DNA from: Amorphochlora amoebiformis
Taxonomy: Eukaryota; Cercozoa; Chlorarachniophyceae
Length of the DNA: 64,000 nucleotides
NCBI GenBank assembly: GCA_054601695.1
Contig: BAAHQB010000116.1
Coordinates: 496,001 to 560,000 of the forward strand
Reading direction: 5' to 3'
The position numbers and the translations under genes are program-made. Within the stretch, counting starts at the first letter, position 1. Each line of letters opens with the position of its first letter. Shown here in pieces: positions 22,945 through 60,671 of the stretch. The notes below the pieces were generated by a model that was not told where the DNA came from, ran no database searches, and worked only from the letters and a program-made list of their open reading frames with translations.

Positions 22945-23862
22945 CATATACTTATATACATATGTATGTATATATTATATATATATATATATATATGTAT
23001 ATATCACATACGTATATATATAATATATAAATACATATCTATATGTTTTATAATACATGCAATATACAGTACAAATAGGGGAGTGAACCTAGAAGGTTCC
23101 CTGGGAGCTATTCTGAAGAACTTTGGGCACTCGATCTTCAGCCTAAGGTGTACAACAAAAGAAAGCTTAATAATAAACTTCCTACAAATTATACCACTGT
23201 GAGACCACAAAAGGATTCCTGGGAGTTAGAGAAAGGAGGAAGGAAGGTTGTGAGAGTGAGACGAACAAAGTCGTCCGTATGGACAGATGTTTATCTACCG
23301 TACCTTTGCGTAGCCTTGTTGATGACCTGCTGCAGTTTCATGGCGCAAGAGACACAGAAGATGGCTTCCCCCATCTTCCGGACATCAGTCACGCTCTTAT
23401 GCACAACAAAAATACAAAAAAGACTCAAAATAATGCAAATCATTGTAGTCTATGTTAGCATCGCTCCTCTTTCGGATATCCTTCTGCAATACTCCTCAAT
23501 CCCAATCCCTAGAATCTTCCAAACTACTTTAAGCACCAGGTAGAGTACCTAGACTTCTTTTTGGTAACCCAGTACTGTCCTTACATCAAATTTTTACTTC
23601 GACATCAACCCAAATCACCAAGTTTCTCCGCCAACAAATCCCAATCCATTAGATATTGTGCCCGCCTTAACCCTTGGGTGAAAAGCATCGGGCCTCATAA
23701 AGAATATCCACATCTTCGTCGCCCTCTGATTCCCTTTTACATCCCCAATTCCCCTCACTTTTAAACCAACCTCCGCAGTCTTACTTTACCGATAATCCAC
23801 TCAGAAACAATCGTTGCTATGGTTACCTTCTCGCATTTGTGGCAGCGATAGATCTTCCCCAT
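15465..23862 (-). CDS. CaMK-group Ser/Thr protein kinase with Cys-rich and basic N-terminal half, 29 exons, ~598 aa
   Basis: Exons 5' to 3': 23790-23862, 23672-23725, 23493-23508, 23304-23393, 23068-23142, 22813-22873, 22588-22658, 21972-22029, 21739-21786, 21505-21543, 21409-21444, 20886-20924, 20508-20567, 19836-19895, 19419-19493, 19282-19308, 19074-19157, 18944-19006, 18710-18792, 18386-18464, 18136-18184, 17716-17796, 17052-17110, 16910-16956, 16773-16811, 16441-16516, 16206-16304, 15655-15742, 15465-15532. Every phase matches (1797 bases). The kinase domain spans about residues 290-577: Gly loop GSGLTAVVK (G300, G302), catalytic K322, helix-C E339, HRD (D414) in VHRDMKPEN, DFG 435-437, and GTQGYCAPE 454-462. 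The DFGFAK and GGELFDRI motifs fit the calcium/calmodulin-dependent group. No EF-hands follow, and the tail is only ~21 residues. Residues 1-70 carry CHKC (C7, C10), C38 and FCVSC (C61, C64), suggesting a zinc-binding fold. Residues ~75-285 are Lys/Ser/Pro-rich. The kinase half is secure. The first three exons, including a 16-base one, are tentative, and a separate upstream gene is possible. The start ATG is 199 bp from the divergent neighbour. Confidence 0.8.
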
Positions 23863-24061
23863 AGCTTGTCGAAATGGTTTTGAAGGAGCCCAGGGTATTT
23901 GAGGCGCAGGGGTGTTCTGAGGACTGCTAACAGACGCCGTTATGCGACACTGTGGGGCGATGGGCAAGGAAATCAACGACCACTGCACTCAAACACAGCC
24001 GAAATATTATTAAATTATTCGTGACTCCAAAACCTATTTTGTGTGACGCCCCAGAAGTCAA
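23863..24061. promoter_or_regulatory. divergent promoter region, kinase / hypothetical gene
   Basis: This is 199 bp between two opposite start codons. It is balanced in composition, has no TA microsatellite, and contains GCGACACTGTGG and TGTGACGCC near the right-hand gene. The promoter function is inferred only from position. Confidence 0.5.
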
Positions 24062-24705
24062 ATGGCGGACATCCACACCTGTGAGGTAGATGGATTACCT
24101 CCTTTCGAGGAGAAGAATCAGAAAGTGAAATTTTCGACAGATTCTAGCGGGCTCATGGCGGAGGCGAAAGCGCTGCTGAACATCATCCTTCTATGCGCAT
24201 TCTCGAACTTCATGGAGGAACGATGCATATCCGGTGGTGATTTTTGGGCCGAGAAGGAATGAGAGATCTGTGCATGTGGATGGTAGAGGAAAAGGCTAAG
24301 GATTCGGAAAATATGTAAATAGGTTGGCAAATCTGTTCATCCAATGTTGTATAGCTTCAGTTCCTTCCAGTGACCTTCCAGCTCATCCTAGTATCACGCA
24401 CTAACGATTCAACCAGGGTAGCCGTTCCTCACCGTTACCCTCTCCAGGTCAGGGACTCGATTAATATCTCGAATGTCAACTCTTAGGCACTGGACGCCGT
24501 GGCGTTAGGTCGGGCATATTTCAACGCCACAGGTATGAATCATTTAGACCCGAGTTTCTGTGTTTTTGTCGAAATGTATTTCCTCTCTTTCTTGTTTTCC
24601 CTTTAATTTTTGTGCTTAGAACATGAATCATGATAGATTTATTTTTTGTAATCTCTCTATCCCTCCCACGGAATAGCTACGAGCCTATTTTACGCATTTG
24701 AGGTG

Positions 24706-24759
<54 letters not shown>

Positions 24760-24781
24760 GATTGATAGATATAATATATAC

Positions 24782-24813
<32 letters not shown>

Positions 24814-24881
24814 CTTATTAGTATACAAATATATATATATATATATATGTATACATATAATATTTATATATATATATATAA

Positions 24882-24923
<42 letters not shown>

Positions 24924-25161
24924 GAAAAGAGGAAAGGGGAGAGTATGTAGCGTATGTGTACCTCAAATGTGCACGATGCAATACATCCATACCGTACCCA
25001 GCGCTCTCAGTGGGAGTCGGCCTTCTGTCTACTCTTCGGACGCTATACCCTCAGGTATCATACATATAATGCCCTGAGATATCAAACATATGCAAATATA
25101 TTGGATTCGAATATAACATTTATAATGCTTCACACATGTTATATGCGTGTCTATATAAATA

Positions 25162-25196
<35 letters not shown>

Positions 25197-25260
25197 GTAT
25201 TATATAGTTATAACATGTACATATACATATATATTAAAATATATCTACTCATTATATACA

Positions 25261-25298
<38 letters not shown>

Positions 25299-25341
25299 AT
25301 ATGTCGTATACATTTTTGAATATATAATATACATATATATA

Positions 25342-25398
<57 letters not shown>

Positions 25399-25725
25399 TT
25401 AAATATCTTTATATATATATATACATCTTTATGTATATATATATATAATATATATATACATATAATATATATATATATATGTGATATATATATATATTTA
25501 TATATTAATATGATTAAAATTATACAGAGGCTCGAGGGTGACTAATATTCACCTCCGCCGCTATACAGCCCTCAACACAAAGTACAACATACCATATATA
25601 TATGCATATATATATGTATATATATATATATGTATATACATGTATACATATATATATATATAGCTACATTTATCAATATATATATATACATATATATATG
25701 TATATCTATGTATATGTATGTGTCA

Positions 25726-25765
<40 letters not shown>

Positions 25766-25813
25766 GTGTATATATATATATATGTACACATATATATATA
25801 TATATATATATAT

Positions 25814-25853
<40 letters not shown>

Positions 25854-25895
25854 TATGTATGTACATACACGTACATATATACACTTTTTTATGTT

Positions 25896-25964
<69 letters not shown>

Positions 25965-26399
25965 ATATATATATATAGACTCATATATTGATGTATGTAT
26001 ATCGTTTTTATATATATGTAAATACACAATACATATATTATATACAGATATATATATATATTGTTACAGCAACAATATAACTAGCATGAGAGGATAAAGC
26101 TCAATGAGAGATATCGATATAGTTTAGAAACATGGACATATAGGTATGCTGGAGATCGCTAGAGTTCCGGAGGTTGTGGATCGAAGATGGTACTACCCGG
26201 TACTAAGCGGTACTACCAGATACTACCGGCAGTGGTGGGGATCGGAGTGTTAGGTGACAAGCGTGACGTCACGCCATGTCACTCCGAAATTGTAATTCGT
26301 CCATATAATTGAGGATATTATATAAAGTATTTTCAAGTGTATATACATATATTAATATTACATATATATACATATACATGCAATATGAAAATATGCATG

Positions 26400-26443
<44 letters not shown>

Positions 26444-26558
26444 ATGTATACTTGCATATGTATACTATGTTTGCACATATCTACATTCATTGCATATATG
26501 GATGTAATATGTACATGTAGACATGTATATGCACATTTTGGAATGTAGTATGTGTACG

Positions 26559-26589
<31 letters not shown>

Positions 26590-27231
26590 GTATATATATT
26601 ATATATACAATATATATATTTGTATATATAATATGTATATTTGCAACTCTCTCTCTTCTCTATGTATTTATACTTGAATATGACATAGGATCCATTGACA
26701 CACAAGTTGTGGAGGTCTCAAATTATAACCTTAGCCTCGACTTCGTTCCGCCTGACGGCAACGCCTTAGATTCCAAATTTCTCGTTCCGGAATCCCAGTA
26801 CACCCGTATTCAGCAAGAGCAACTGCGTTCCGGGTTCGGTGGGGGTGGGTTCAGCTTGGGAAAAGGATTTGGGCGCCAGGTGAGGTACTTTCTTCCTTTA
26901 CATTCACACAATTGTTCGTTACTCAAAAAGATATATATATCATACATATATAGATATATACATATATATATGTATAATATATATTTACATACATATATAT
27001 ATATATATATATTTATATATGTATATAGATTTTATATACAAATATATAAAAATATATATACTTTTTTACATATATATATATATATATATAAATATGTATT
27101 TGATATATAATGTATATACATATATATTTACGTGTGTGTATAGATGGAGAATGTCACACACGTAGAAAGATAAAATATGCGCAGATGCACATATATGCAT
27201 GCAACATACATATATACATACACACACACAC

Positions 27232-27273
<42 letters not shown>

Positions 27274-27554
27274 TATGTATACATATATACATACACATAT
27301 ACACACATACGCATATATATATCTATATATATATGTACATATATTATGCATAGAAGTTTTATATAATATACATTACATATTTTTTATAATACATGTTTAC
27401 ATATACATATCTATATATATGTGTATATATATGTGTGTGTTCACACACACACACACATATATGGATATAGATATATCACATTTGTACAATCACCTATCGC
27501 ACATACATGCATAAATATATGATATGTTATATATGTATAAATATGTGTGTATAC

Positions 27555-27596
<42 letters not shown>

Positions 27597-27765
27597 TAAT
27601 ATATATGTATACACAGTATAAATGTACACATTATTATACAGAAGGAAATATATCTATATATGTTTGGAATAATATAATATATATAATATATATATATATA
27701 TATATGTATTTGTGTATATGTGTATAAATATATGCATATATACGTATGTATTTGGAAGACATATG

Positions 27766-27806
<41 letters not shown>

Positions 27807-27980
27807 TATGTGTGTGTGTGTATATCATAGTATATATGTGTGTATACTAGGTATGTTTGAATATATAGACTTCAGTATCGATATCATGATAATGTATTCG
27901 ATGGTATGTGTGGGTGACACAGTGGGTCAGTGCAGACTTCGCTCCTTCTCAACGCACCGACACGGTTAGTGTGCGATTGA
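24062..27980 (+). CDS. hypothetical protein with one CxxC, 7 exons, ~214 aa
   Basis: I do not recognise the family. Exons: 24062-24233, 24371-24447, 24487-24532, 24951-25054, 25528-25537, 26689-26879, 27936-27980; all AG/GT borders and phases agree, 645 bases. The protein starts [15 protein letters not shown]. Exon 4 has [18 protein letters not shown], where a CxxC may bind metal. Exon 6 has [20 protein letters not shown] followed by [15 protein letters not shown]. There is no signal peptide and no clear membrane helix, apart from a hydrophobic patch [10 protein letters not shown] near residue 45. Exon 5 is only 10 bases; if it is instead read as a last exon, the protein would end RLEGD with a TAA at 25543-25545. 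The 10-base version is preferred because it alone gives exon 6, clearly coding, an in-phase partner. Exon 7 is the weakest. A dispersed GTCAC-type element sits in the intron before exon 6. Confidence 0.55.
26063..26282 (+). repeat. dispersed GTCAC-end element, copy a
   Basis: This segment lies in an intron of the 24062-27980 gene. It has GGAGATCG near the start, then a cluster of GGTACTACC-like units (26188-26232), then GGTGACAAGCGTGACGTCACGC and a CATGTCACTCC end. Bases 26261-26274 form a perfect 14-bp palindrome centred on TGACGTCA. Three related copies lie at 39238-39425 (-), 44552-44800 (+) and 46840-47112 (-). Confidence 0.6.
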
Positions 27981-28490
27981 GTTCTAGGTCTCTAGATCAC
28001 AGCCGTGGCGTAGCTGTATCCAGGTCATGAGCGTCAGTGTGAAAGTTCATTTAATGCTGAGTTAAATCCGGATCTGAAGTTTCCGCTAGCTAGAGTTAAT
28101 TAGCCAAAAATCAGATGTATCTAGACTCTAGTATCTACTAGCTAGACTCTATACTTTGGCTCCAATAGTATAGCTAGATGATAGTAATTATTATAGGTCG
28201 ACAAAAGCTACTAGAGCTATATCCATAGCTCGCCTAGTATCTAGTATCTATAGTAGTAGTTTCTGGAGTTTTCGCGTACTTGCAATTGTGCTTCGTAGAT
28301 AGCGTCCGTTAAATCAGTTATAATTAATATATATATATAGTATCACTCTAGTCACTAGATCATGGAAATGATCTGATGATGGATTAACAATCTAGCCAAT
28401 AAAACTAGATAATTACTAGATTACATACATAACTCTAGAACTAGAACAAGGTAAATTGAAATGCCCTATGATTTCAATTATTACCGTGAA
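27981..28490. other. CTAG-rich spacer between converging genes
   Basis: This spacer lies between the hypothetical gene (+) and STI1 (-). It is about 500 bp with roughly twenty CTAG tetramers (for example GCTAGCTAGAG and ACTAGCTAGAC) and almost no TA microsatellite. It resembles the 14886-15464 spacer in composition and position, although I could not align the two as copies. No gene was seen. Confidence 0.65.
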
Positions 28491-28788
28491 TTAACCCGTT
28501 CGCAGGATACCGGCAGCAATGAGCATTTCTAGTTTTTCGTTGATTGATGGGTCCCTGAGAGCTCGAGCAGTGGCAGACGGATCAGTTTTCATTTGATTAA
28601 GGACCTGCTGAATAATTGGGTCGGTCATGATGCTGCGAATGTCCGGGTCCTTCTGAGCTTCCTGATACATATATATATATATATATATATATACAAATTA
28701 TACAGATATGATATTGTATAAATTTGTATGTAAATATATTGCAAATATAGTCATAATATAGAAAGATACATTTTAATATATGTATATT

Positions 28789-28836
<48 letters not shown>

Positions 28837-31150
28837 GATAATATATATACACATGAAAACACATATATATTCTATATATGTATATACACACATATATATG
28901 TATACACACACATATGTATGTATATATATATATATATATATATGTACATATATTTATATATATATATATATACATGTAAAGATATATATATATATATATA
29001 TAGAAAGCTAAAAAAGCTACTTACTGCATTAAAGTTATTGGGTTACAATATGTATAATATGTATGCACACATCTATGTATGTGTCATAATATTACATAGT
29101 GTTTCCAAATTAAGCGTCATATTATATTGTGGTTATGAAAAAGTACATGAAATAAGATTTACATATGCTCATTGATTATTTAAACTATTCTACATTTACA
29201 CAAAAAGGATTTCGTTCCCCCAAAATGTATTACCTGGCTAAACCTAATTACAACTCGACTAACCCACCAGCTATCTCCCAATCCCTGCCCCCAGGTAACA
29301 ATCTCAGCTATCCTTCCTAACCCAAACAAACCTCGATACGGCTGTTGTTTGGCTGCCCACCCATGCTAGCCTTTCTCAGAATCTCCTGCTTGAGAGATAG
29401 GAGCTCTTGGAGCTCTTTATCCTTTGCACCCTTCTTCATCGCAGTATTGACGGCCTTTAGTGCCTTGTGGTACCTAAAGGAAAAAAATATATATATTGAT
29501 ATTTTTTTTTGCATTTTGAATATCCACACATAAATCTACTTGATTATCACCTTTGTAGGAAGATCTCGATCCTTGCTCTCCGGGAGTAGATCTTGAGGAA
29601 ATCAGGAGCCATGGCAATGCACTTCTCACAATCCGAGACAGCGTTATTCCAGTCCATGATCTTGGAGTACACGAATGCGCGGTTGCTGAGAGCTTTATAC
29701 TCTTTGGGGTTCCGCTTTAGAGCCTCGCTGAACTCATCGATCGCTTCACGCCATTTTTTTTCCTTTGCAGCCTCCCGGCCCTTCTGCATGTGATCTTCAG
29801 CTTTCTCCGGGTCGAAATAGTTCTTTTTAGCCACCTTCTCCATGTAAGCCTTGGTTTGTCGCAAAAGACGGTCAGCGGCGTCCGAGTAATCTTCGGTTAG
29901 GGAGCGTTGGTAGCAATCGCACGCCATGGCATAATCTTTCATTTTAGAATATGCCTTTCCCATCTTCGTCAGGATCTTGGCCTTGTCCTTGTATGCAGCC
30001 TTCTGCTCGTTACCAACCTTGAGGGAATCCTCGCAGAGCTTCACAGCTTGTTTGAAGTCTTTCATCTCCATGTAGCACGAAGCCTTGTTGCTTAGATACA
30101 TGCAGTTGGTAGGGTCGATTTCTATAGCTTTATCGTAGCACTGCAGAGCCTCTTGGAATTTCTTCTTCTTGTAGAGCTGGTTGCCCTTGAGTTTCTCAGC
30201 GTCCGCAGCATCCTTAGTCTCCTTATGTTTCTTCTCCTCAGCGGAAATCTCCGGCTCAGGCTCGGGTGCCTTGGCAGGCTCAGGTGCTGGTTTGGGCTCC
30301 GAGTCTTGTGGCCCTGGACCACCAAATCCAGGTTGGGCACCGGATATATTCGCCTTCAGCAGAACTTGAAGGCACTTCATTATCTTCTGGTCCTTGAGAA
30401 GAAGTTGGTTGCCAAATGGATTTGGACTGTTCTTGAGCTGCTCAAGCTTGGCCTTGGTATCTGGCTCATCTAAATAGGGCCTTGTCTCCGGGTTCATCGC
30501 CAGCTTGGTCCACATGTTATCGAACATCTTGGAGAACATCCCTCCAAGCTCATCTGTAGCAAATGATTTCGGTCACGATTCTGATATCCTTCAGATTGGT
30601 AGAATCTTACTCTGAAGCCTCTGGCTCTGTGCCGTCACTTGCCTAAGTCCTGCATCTAGCTGCTTTTTGGTGTTCGCGTCCGGACTTTGTTTCAATCCTA
30701 TGTGCAGACATTATTGAGTTCCGCCACATAGGTACAATGAAATCCCCACGCACCTTCTTCGAACGTAGCTTTCGCTTCCCTTAAAGCATCTTTCCCTAAC
30801 AAAGCATTCCCCTTTCTCACGTAACCTTTCGACCAACTCGGGTCGATCGAAATGCACTTTTCCGCATCCTCAACGGCCTAATGTACATATGAGTTTGTGC
30901 ATTGCATTTAGTGTGTGCATAGGAAATCACCTTGTCGATATCTCCAGTCTTCAGATACGCCACTGATCGGTTGCTATATCCACGACAGATATCAGGATCA
31001 AGTGTACGCAAACAAAAACAAGATTCGCTTTCACCTGTACAGTGCGATATTCTTGGAATCGATTTCAATCGCCTTTGTAAATTGGATGACAGCTTCCTTG
31101 AAGTCCTTCTTCTTGAAGGCTAGACCTCCAGCTTTCTTGAATGCCTCCAT
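28491..31150 (-). CDS. STI1: STI1/Hop, Hsp70-Hsp90 organising co-chaperone, 561 aa
   Basis: STI1 passes client proteins from Hsp70 to Hsp90 in the cytosol. Exons 5' to 3': 31035-31150, 30931-30973, 30754-30877, 30611-30697, 29551-30553, 29332-29473, 28491-28661 (TAA). All phases agree and the length equals the family norm. Order seen: TPR1 (about 4-107, with LYSNRS and KGYVRKG), DP1 (about 140-185), a Pro/Glu-rich linker, TPR2A (about 242-350, with [12 protein letters not shown]), TPR2B (about 375-480), and DP2 (about 510-558, with [15 protein letters not shown]). The start is the first ATG after an in-frame TAA and sits just before TPR1. Introns 1-4 are 53-61 bp, intron 5 is 77 bp, and intron 6 is 670 bp and TA-filled. 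In the peptide-binding clamps, the Asn of the K..GN motif is kept in TPR2A but reads GG in TPR1 and GR in TPR2B. The gene is divergent from the PPR gene, 166 bp away. Confidence 0.96.
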
Positions 31151-31316
31151 CGCACTGTATTTGTCACGATTCACGTCCGTTCTGCTTTCTCCGTTCTCCG
31201 GGAGTCTTCGAGAATCACCGTCGGAATCTAAATCTGAGAGCTCCGAAGGATTATTTCTCGCTAGCCACTGTTATCTTTTCGTCTCGGAACCTACGACACA
31301 TCTAGGTTCCGAGTCA
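31151..31316. promoter_or_regulatory. divergent promoter region, STI1 / PPR gene
   Basis: This is 166 bp between two opposite start codons, without microsatellites. It contains TTGTCACGATTCACGTCCG close to the STI1 start, which holds GTCAC and CACGT cores, and a TCTAGGTTCCGAGTC segment near the PPR start. The function is inferred from position. Confidence 0.5.
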
Positions 31317-56270
<24,954 letters not shown>

Positions 56271-56987
56271 TTAACCTCGTACGAAGTAATAATAGAGCAA
56301 AAATAGAACTGTGAGCGATACCCCCATTCCAGCATAAACCAGAAAACGATCCACGTTCTCTGAATAAGAGGAAATTCGTATTACACGTGTGTACGTATGT
56401 ATATATATATATACATACATATACATATATATATATATATATATACATATTATATGATATATATGTGCATGTGTGCATGTATTATATACGTGTATATATG
56501 CATATGTATACGTAAGTTTATGCAGATTTCTACGTATATTATATGTACGTATGTGTTCATATACGCGTATATATATATGCAATATATTATACGTATAATA
56601 TATGCATATACAATATATATATATAAAAGGAAATGAATAGATATGTTATGTGAAGAAATGAATAGATATGTATATGTCTCTATATATATATATATCTCTA
56701 TATATATATATTTCTAATATATATATTATATATATATATACATATATATATATATACAAGACAGTGGGGAAAAGAGATACGGAAGAGACAGAGGTGGCAA
56801 GAGAAAGGGAGAGACATTGTAGTAGTAGGGAGGGTATATATTTTATCTGTCTAAAACATATGCACACATATAATGATTTCATTTCTTTGTTACGTATGTG
56901 TACATACAAAAATACATATTACATATGTATATAGACGTTATGATATGTTATGTATGTTAATACCTCATCTCTACAAAATAATACACG

Positions 56988-57028
<41 letters not shown>

Positions 57029-57081
57029 TTTTTTTATATATATATATGTATTTACGTGTAAATATGTATATTTAATACATT

Positions 57082-57114
<33 letters not shown>

Positions 57115-57119
57115 GTATG

Positions 57120-57164
<45 letters not shown>

Positions 57165-57710
57165 AATCTATAATTATTGTACGTAAATACCTCGACGTTC
57201 GATCATTTTGATGAGCGAGCCGGAGAGGCCTAGTGTGTTAGCGACATCCAGCATCTTCCGGTGCGCGCTCTAGATATTACATCATACATAATATACATAA
57301 TATATATATGTATACGTATTTATACACGTGCATATAAATAATCATATTACTATATAGATATATACACATACATATATACATACATATATACACATACATA
57401 TATATTTCACGATATAATATTCAGATGTATATGTCAGCATATGTATATACAGTACATACAAATGTACATGTATGATACATAAATATATATATATATATAT
57501 ACATGTACATAAATACATATATATATATATATACATTTATGTACATGTATACACATAGAAATGTATATATATATATATGGATGTACATATATGTATATAT
57601 ATATTATATATATATAAATATATTTATATATTATTATATTTATTACATTATATCATATTATATTCTATTATATATATGTATATATATACACATATATATA
57701 TATATATATA

Positions 57711-57753
<43 letters not shown>

Positions 57754-57813
57754 CATATATATATATATACATATGCGTGTATTTTACAGATAAAGTATAT
57801 AATACATAATATA

Positions 57814-57895
<82 letters not shown>

Positions 57896-57993
57896 TGTAT
57901 AAGATATAAGTTGCTTGTTGAAGCGTGACCTTAAGTATGTTGCCTTGATTCCGTAGATTCTCAAGGGTTGCACGACCTATATATACATGTATA

Positions 57994-58048
<55 letters not shown>

Positions 58049-58094
58049 CATATATATATATATATATAGTATACATGTATTTATAAAATATATG

Positions 58095-58137
<43 letters not shown>

Positions 58138-58166
58138 ATGTATATATATCTAAATATATATATATA

Positions 58167-58205
<39 letters not shown>

Positions 58206-58215
58206 GCATATATAT

Positions 58216-58259
<44 letters not shown>

Positions 58260-58302
58260 GTATATGGGCATTGAAGAAACATAATGTTATATTCACATAT
58301 AC

Positions 58303-58336
<34 letters not shown>

Positions 58337-58386
58337 TACGTATGTATATATATATTATATACATATATATGTGTATACATGAATGG

Positions 58387-58418
<32 letters not shown>

Positions 58419-58440
58419 GTATTTAATAATCTTACATGTT

Positions 58441-58484
<44 letters not shown>

Positions 58485-58538
58485 TGTATATATGTATATG
58501 TACATATATATGTATATATTATGTTTATATGCAATATC

Positions 58539-58599
<61 letters not shown>

Positions 58600-58665
58600 A
58601 TATTATGTATACATACATCTATGTACAAAAAAATATCCAATTACATAAATGTATACATAATATTT

Positions 58666-58740
<75 letters not shown>

Positions 58741-58770
58741 GTATAATGTAGATTACAAATATATTTTCAT

Positions 58771-58802
<32 letters not shown>

Positions 58803-59592
58803 GTGTATATTTGTATTCTCATGTAAATCTTTGCAATATATATATACATGTATGTATAAGTATAAATAAATTCTATGTATGCATAAAACATATATATTGT
58901 CGATCAACCGGTTTCAAGTATACGGTCTGCCTCTCTATTCGAGTTATGCAAGGATTCCTGAAGGGAGATGAAAGCCATTTTTAATTAGCCCTGATTCGAA
59001 AACCTTAATCCTAACTCTAACCTATGCCTCTGCTCCTCTCCTTCCTCTCCTCACCCTTCCTCTCCTCCCTCTCCTCTCCCTTCTCTCCTCCCTCAGATCC
59101 TCTCATCCTCGATTAGTTCTCTTCCTCTTCCCCTTGCCACCCCTCCCCACTTCTCCCTTCCCGCCCCTCCCCACTTCTCCCCTCTCCTTTTCTCGTCCTG
59201 ACCTAACCTGACGAAAGACTTCGATTTATATACCTTATTCTGCTGATATGTCTGGTACGCGTTGTATCGTTTTTGCTGCACATATCAACGTATAGCTCAA
59301 GTTCAGAAATTCCATCCCGTTTTTCACCTTCCCTGTCTGTCTTCCCCTTCCTCTATCTTTTTGTCTCTCCCTAAACCCCTCTGTTTACTCCGATTTCCTC
59401 AGTGATGCAGAATATTTTATGGACCCATTAGAGGAAATGAGAAGGATGTTATTAGGGGATGAGCAAAGAGATAAGACTAAGATGCGAGTAGGAGTATTAC
59501 TCTGAGCTCTTGGTCTTCTGGAGAACCCATGAGTTGCTCTCGTAAGCGCTTGGACCTAAAGATTTGTTACACACACACATATATATGTGTAT

Positions 59593-59645
<53 letters not shown>

Positions 59646-59666
59646 GATAAATATAATATATGTATA

Positions 59667-59710
<44 letters not shown>

Positions 59711-59721
59711 GTGTATGCATA

Positions 59722-59806
<85 letters not shown>

Positions 59807-59837
59807 AAGATATATATGTGTGTATACATATTATATG

Positions 59838-59869
<32 letters not shown>

Positions 59870-60671
59870 CATATATATACATATAATATATATATATATA
59901 TATACATAATATTATATATATACATATATATATATATATATGTATGTATGTAACATGTATATAAAAAGCGTGAATTTTACCCTGAAACAAATTCACCTGG
60001 TTCGCTGCTGGTACTTAGACTCCATCCTATTGAGGGATTTCTCGATACCCATATGAATGCTAGTGAACAGCAGTCATTAATCATAAAGACTCAGAAATCC
60101 AAGCTCAACCCCACACGAACACCAACCCAACCCTCAACCGATGATACATTAGCAATCGGTGCATTTACCCTGAGAGCCCATCGATCCGTCCAACCCACAT
60201 CTCCCGTCTGCCTGGTCCTTACCAAAATTCACAGGAATCACTAACACACGATTGTGTGTTTGCCAATGAGTTGGCTCGTTGACGGCCAAAATAGTATCTT
60301 ACGCCAGGAGGTCATATCAGGGGTGGTATACATTCCATTGAGAAAAGACTAAAGATTTGGATAGTGCTATACTAAAAGATTTGGCTAGTGCTATACCTTC
60401 TGATTGGGCCAAAATCATCAAATACTGTATCTTATTCCCGAGCTCTCGGGCGTCGCTCGAACACTGTAAAATGTTCCAGGGTTTAATAGAGGTCATGAAG
60501 AGCTACAGGGAAAATAGAAAGGCAAAGGCCTCGATTGTAAGGAGAAGGGCGTTTCACGACCACCTTTTCATAGAGTTTTTGGTCGAAAAGCCCCGACTCA
60601 AGGTTGTCGAGTTCGCGCTGCAGGCTGATACTCAGGCGTTTGGCGTCGGGAAACTGGCTCGAAACCGACAT
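56271..60671 (-). CDS. GOSR2: membrin / GOSR2 / Bos1, Golgi Qb-SNARE, 213 aa
   Basis: Membrin is a tail-anchored SNARE for ER-to-Golgi and intra-Golgi fusion. Exons 5' to 3': 60564-60671, 60397-60463, 60169-60211, 59997-60059, 59501-59555, 59234-59275, 58909-58957, 57930-57976, 57191-57269, 56271-56359 (TAA). All phases agree, and the length matches family members (212-225 aa). The N-terminal helices (about 1-110) include [13 protein letters not shown] and a basic segment. The Qb SNARE helix (about 120-183) reads [15 protein letters not shown] then [20 protein letters not shown] and KMIERR. This is the membrin signature, with an LxxLxxQG zero-layer Gln and a C-terminal [10 protein letters not shown] block. 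One membrane span follows ([19 protein letters not shown]), then VRG at the lumenal end. Introns range from about 100 bp to 920 bp; most large ones are TA-rich. A short tandem duplication sits at the donor of exon 60397. Divergent from CDC40. Confidence 0.92.
60355..60404 (-). repeat. ~24-bp tandem duplication across a splice donor
   Basis: On the minus strand the donor GTATAGCACTAGCCAAATCT is followed by a second copy GTATAGCACTATCCAAATCT. This creates two equivalent GTATAG donor-like sites 24 bp apart at the end of membrin exon 2. Confidence 0.8.

Noticed and set aside
25528-25545. Last exon ending RLEGD with TAA at 25543-25545
   Set aside because: Possible, but it would leave the strongly coding exon 26689-26879 without an in-phase partner. 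A GTGACT donor after 25537 resolves both.
29593-30473. Plus-strand open frames of 62-106 codons
   Set aside because: They are antisense shadows of the long STI1 exon 29551-30553.
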